Source of the DNA: Sipunculus nudus
Taxonomy: Eukaryota > Annelida > Sipuncula > Golfingiida > Sipunculidae
DNA length: 64,000 bases
NCBI GenBank assembly: GCA_026874595.1
Contig: CM049306.1
Span: forward strand, 80,254,142-80,318,141
Direction: 5' to 3'
In this document: one piece after another, positions 36,301-42,300 of the stretch
Position numbering within the stretch: the first letter of the stretch is position 1
Layout of the letters: every line of letters begins with the position of its first letter
Translations under genes and position numbers: made by a program
The notes under the pieces: model-generated
Told to the model about the DNA's origin: nothing
Database searches by the model: none
What the model saw: the letters and a program-made list of their open reading frames with translations, nothing else

Positions 36301-39300
36301 GAGTTTTCTTTTTTTCATATATTAAGACTTTGGGAGGGTCACCACTAATCAGTCTGTCATTAACACAATCCTAATCCAAAACATATATTCTGAGTTTCAT
36401 CTTGTTAACAAGATTTCAAGATTTTATTTGTTATGCATTTTGAGAGGGTCACCACTAATCATTCTGTCATTAACACAAACCTAGTTCAAAACACAAATTC
36501 TGAAATTCTACTTTTTATAGGATCTGATGGACCCCACCTCACCACGCCACCAGGAAAACCCGCTTGACCACCTGGAGTACAACCCGGACACCGTAAGTTT
36601 TCTCCTATTCCTATATCAAGATTTTACTTGTTATGCATTTTGAGAGGGTCACCACTAATTAGTCTGTCATTAACACAATCCTAATCCAAAACATATATTC
36701 TGAGTTTCATCTTGTTATAGGATCTGATGGACCCAACCTCACCACACCACCAGGAAAACCTGCTTGACCACCAGGAGGACAACCTATACACAGTTAGCTT
36801 TTTTTTATTCAAATATAAGAAACTACTTTTAATGCAGTTTGGAGGGGCACACCTAATTTGTTAGAAGAGAAACAAATGCTTTCAAAAACAGTCTTGTTTT
36901 TTTTTTTTTATTATTATAACAAGATCTGTCTCCAAATACCCCACACACTGTAAATTTAACTTGCTGTCAAATTTGGAGTAGCATTTCAATATACTCAGGG
37001 TGTAAATTGGGAAAAAAATTTAGGCCATCACTTAAAATGCTTATGAGATTTGGGAAACTTTTTGTAGTGAATGAATGATTAAAGGTGGCATCACGTATGC
37101 TGCATATGCAACTAGAATATGGGTAGTTGACAACGACCACGTGTAACCGCCAAAATCAGAGTAGTGAGTAGATGTGTTACATATTAGCATGGATGTCTGC
37201 CATGTTAACATGATTTTAGTTGGCATTACCTGTTATTTGAAGGAGAAACTATCCAAGATGTATACACATGCAAAATTTCAGGTGGATAAGTCAAACCACT
37301 GCCGATACTTAAGTGGTTTTATCCCACAGCAGACAAACAGATGGACACTGTGCAAAAATGGTTGTAGGTGGCACCACCAGTTTTGTGTATGATAAAGGGC
37401 TATGTGATATCTAAACACATGCAAACCAGACCAAAGATATTAGTATGGATGTCTGCAGCATGAATATGAATGAAGGTTGCGCCACCTGTCATAAAATCAA
37501 GACAGTCATCCAGGATGTATACGTATGCTGAATTTCAGGTGGATAAGTCAAACCACTGCAGAGATATGAGTGATTTTACCCAAGGCAGATGAACAAATGG
37601 ATGCTGTGAAAAAAGGTGGCAGGAGGCACCACCATTTTTGTGTATGTTATAAAGCTATCCAAGGACTACATGTGTGCAAAATTTTTTTCCTGATTGGTCA
37701 AACAAGTCCAAGATATGTGGGTTAATGTGTTAAAACAGACGCACAGATGGATGCACTGGAGAGAGGAAAGGTCAGAGGTCAACGCCAAATGGTAAAGCAC
37801 CAGTTCACATTTTAGCCGATAACTGGTGTAACTGATCTTTACCTTGTGAACTATAAACTGGGAATTTACTATACATGAACTTGCATCATTTTGATTTTTA
37901 TAACAATAAAGTTGGTCCAGTTACCTTGACCTGTTAACCACAAAGTCTACAGAATTATTCCACTTTTGGGAGATGAGCCATATGTGAAAGAAGGGTTTAG
38001 GATGAAATGTTTGAGTTTAAATACATCCACAATCTTTTTAAAGATGTGGGTTCTGGGACCTCCAACTTTGAATTGGGACCCTGAAATCATAACGACTTTT
38101 AATGTAGTATTTGGCCATTATTAAATCAAGTTTGAAGCCAAACTGTCTATAGATCCAAACCGGAATTATCATCCATTTGTCAATGGATGGCCCTGTGACC
38201 TTGACACATAAATAAAAAAGAATTAGCAGGTGAGCAATATCTGGAAGATTAACGTTTTTGATTAAAAAATCCACTTTAAATCCATGCAAAATCTTTTTAA
38301 AGAAAATGATCCTGTGACCCTGACATTGGAAGCTCATGACCCTAATGAACTTCAATATGGTTCTTACTTTAGTGGAGGGCCATATATAAAACAAGTTTGA
38401 AACCAATATATATATGCATTTCCATTTTTATTGTTATAGGTTCTGCCTGAACTACATCAACCGAGGCCCCGAGAGAAAAAGAATTCAAGTCAGAAAAATA
38501 GACCATGCTCAGTAGGTGATTTTCTTGCATGCTGGAACTATTTCCATACTGATCTGTTTATTGAATTATCCTAAAAACCAACAGCTGAGGAAACATATGA
38601 AGTCACTAAATGTTCTAAATTGCTGACAAAGTCTACACATTAATGCCTTATTATTAGTACTGCATCTACTTAAACAAAAGACAACTAATTTCAAAGATAT
38701 GTGTAACACAACTGTATATACCGGTACTTAGGACTTGTTGTTGAACACTGGATATATTATCTGCAGATGATTAGTATATATCAGTTTATGTGTTTCTTAC
38801 GCTTTATTTTCATACATATTTGACAGGAACTTGAACACCAAGATGATGTAAACATGACGTGCACATCTTCAGAGGCTGGGAACAGGACATTGGTAACTAA
38901 TTCCTCAACCACCTTGAAGTTATAACTTAAAATAAATTTCTGACAATTAAATAAAAGAAACACTTGTTTTATGTGCATATTATCAGGCCTTTTTTTACGG
39001 TAGAATAGACCTTTGATGAAGCTTCCATTATCATTTTTTGCAATATCACTTTATTGAACAATTATCCAGTATTTCTTGAAAATCTTTGTTTCACTTAATG
39101 TTCAATATTATAAATATATTCACAGACTCCAGTCATGCCAGATGTATTACATTTATGGAAGTACCACGCCAATGACTCTTCACTTGTGGCAATGGTGCAA
39201 GGCCACAAGATTCACAGCAACTCCATTGGGTCACTAGCTCCAGGAGCTTGGGTGGCTGATGAGGTATAACACTTTGAATTTCTTCTTTATAATTGTGTGT

Positions 39301-42300
39301 GTGCCAGAATGTAATTACAGGCAAGTTATTAAGTTTTTTTACATCCTGATGCTCAAAATGTGTTACTCATTTTTTTCCTTGATGAAGTTAGGTACCATTC
39401 ATGCAGTTAAGGTTTCATGTTTGTTTCATAAGCATGTCCGTTTGACAACAGAACCTAATCCAACAGTTATTTTCATTATTTACAAGGCTTTGCAGAAGTT
39501 TGCTTTCTAAAGAAAGACTGCCATTAGTATTTTCTACCCACATCAAACCCCAAATACTGTTACCATATTATCAGCAGCAAATCCTCTAGCTGAAACATAA
39601 AAGTAACTCATGCTGTTACATGAGAACTATTTCATGCTTCAAGTGACTAAAATATAATTATTTTTCAGGTTATAAATGCATATTGCCAATTGAAGGCAAC
39701 AAGGACACAGAGGATGAAAGTGCATGTAATGGATGTTTTCACATCCTCATCAATAATTATGTCACCCCAGAATGCAAGTTTTCAATGCAGAGTAAGTATT
39801 TAGATGGTTTTGTCTACAGATGTACACATGATCAACAGATTAAACATCTCTACATCTCGGACCATGTCAGAAAACCAGAAAAACTTTAAATCAGTATAAA
39901 TTCAGCATAGTGACAGTAAACTAAATGAAGAATACAGAAAAAGTGAACTAAAATATGTCTGATATAAATAAATAATGAACAAAACCTGCAACATTTATTG
40001 TTTTATTATCTGTTTGTTTATTCTGCATTTTACATTAGCTGTCTTTTGGGGAATACAACAGAATCATTGCACCATTCAATTCAGGAGGACACTGGGAACT
40101 CTTATGTATAAATCCAACAAAAAATGAAGTACTATACATCGATCCATGTGGGGAGAAAGACTGTAAAGTTCAAAAGATCGCTCAGTCATGGAGAATATAC
40201 ATGAGGCGCAGAAAACACAATGGATTAGACCAAAACAGACCAGAAAAGTGGAGAGTAGTGACAACCAAACACGACACACAGCAGGACTACTCAAGCTGTG
40301 GGATATATGTTCTGAAGGTAGTACAATAAAAGAGTACAGTATAATTTTTCAATATACATTAAGCTGGTTGTATGAAAAGAAATATAGTAATACTACAAAA
40401 ATAAAACTGCTTTATCTCTAAGTACAATGAGTATGAGTACAATATCATTTTTCAATATAATATAACCTTTATTTATTTTACATGGATTTTGTATCTAGTT
40501 ATAATAACTTATATGAGGCACTCTCCATGGCTTGGATGGTTGTGCTCAGTAGTCAGTTAGGGTGGAGGAAACTGGAGAACCCAGAGAAAACCAACCTTGG
40601 ACGGGCCACTATAACCCACTCTCATAGCCATGCCGTGATTCTAACCCAGGTCGCCGGCAGAGAAGGCCAAGCATTTTACCACTCAGCTGTCCAGGCCCCC
40701 ATTTTTCAATATACATAATGTTGGTTGTATGAAAAGGAATATAGTAATACTACAGAACTGAAACTGCTTTAGCTCTAAATTTATAATTTATGTAACTTAT
40801 TTCATGGTCCCACTATCATCAAACTACCTTACTTTCAGAGTCTGTATTGACAATAATTTCAACATCTTAAATCTTAAATCAACACAAATATGTAAATTTC
40901 TGTTATCTAATAAAATTACTGCTTTATTCTAAAAACAAATGAATCAATTAGAGATAAAAATTTAAATTTAATTAAAGTTTAAATCTGGTTATTTTGCAAG
41001 TAATATAGTTTTAAAGCTAGTAATATTTGTCTGATATAATATTTTGAATAAATGTTTGTTATTTTATATTAGTTGATAATGAAAATCATGTGATAATCAT
41101 CAAATTTATATCACACTCACAGACTGCATGTAGAGTATATCAATATGGCCTCACTAGTGAACTGTTATGTTTTCAGTTTGCAGAACAGCTTTTAATGAGC
41201 GAGGACCTCATATGCTGTCCAGCCAATGTAGACAATTACAGAAGACAAATAGCACCGACTTTACTGGATTCAAGTGGTAAGTAAAAGTTTTTAGTAAGGG
41301 CTGTTGTAACATTATGTCACACTTCAGCCTGGGAACAGGCTTTAATAACCCAAGCTCCAGTCATGACTTCATAATGCACATCATAAAAAACCTGTAATTA
41401 GTATAATCACTACTGAATCTCAGGAGTGATCTTGAGGTAGTCATGAAATGCGTGATATTAATTACCATCATAAATGACCAGCTAGACACAAGGACAATAT
41501 ACAAAGGCCCATTGCTATGGCTCAGCATGACTGAAAGTCGGCTGAGCTATCAAGTAACAAAACAATGGGTGCGTCATGGCAAGATACACATTTGTTAAAG
41601 GGACCCAATCACCAATAAAGCATGTGGAATAAACACGAAAAACAGCTTCTTCCCTTTAAAATATTTCAGTACCTGCCAAAATATTGATCAGAGGTGTCAA
41701 CATAAACACAGCGTGTGGGGCCGTGTCAACAACACATGTCAATCATGATATGCCCTGACTGACATGGCCCCAATAATGGTAATACAAGTTCCCGCTGGCT
41801 GAAACACTGCAAGTTGCAGCTCATAATCGGACCTCTGATCACACTGCCTTGTTATGGTAAACAGACACACATTTACTGTGTTTACTAACAAACGCAGCCA
41901 TAACAAGGTGTTAAACAGCCGTATGCTAGGTAGTGAGATTGTGTGCTGGGATCGTTTTGCTGGGAAACTTTTGTGTAAACAAAACTGAATGGCTGAACCG
42001 ATAGTGTGAAAGGATAAGCATAATATAGTGACTGATTATGTCCCTTTAATGACCAATTACATGTAACACTTTATGAAAAGGATTCTGCCTTTCAGCACTA
42101 TGGCTTTGAATTTTCTAAGTAATTTTTATGTGCTTACACCTGTATTGTCACTGTACTTTTTGAAGGATTTTTTCATCAGGATAACTATATTCTACAGTTT
42201 ATTCATACTAATCAGGATAATCATTTCAGGCTTTTTACACAGAATCTGGTCAGAGGGATTGATTTAAAATGACTGTAAAGATTTCATTAAAATGGCTTTT

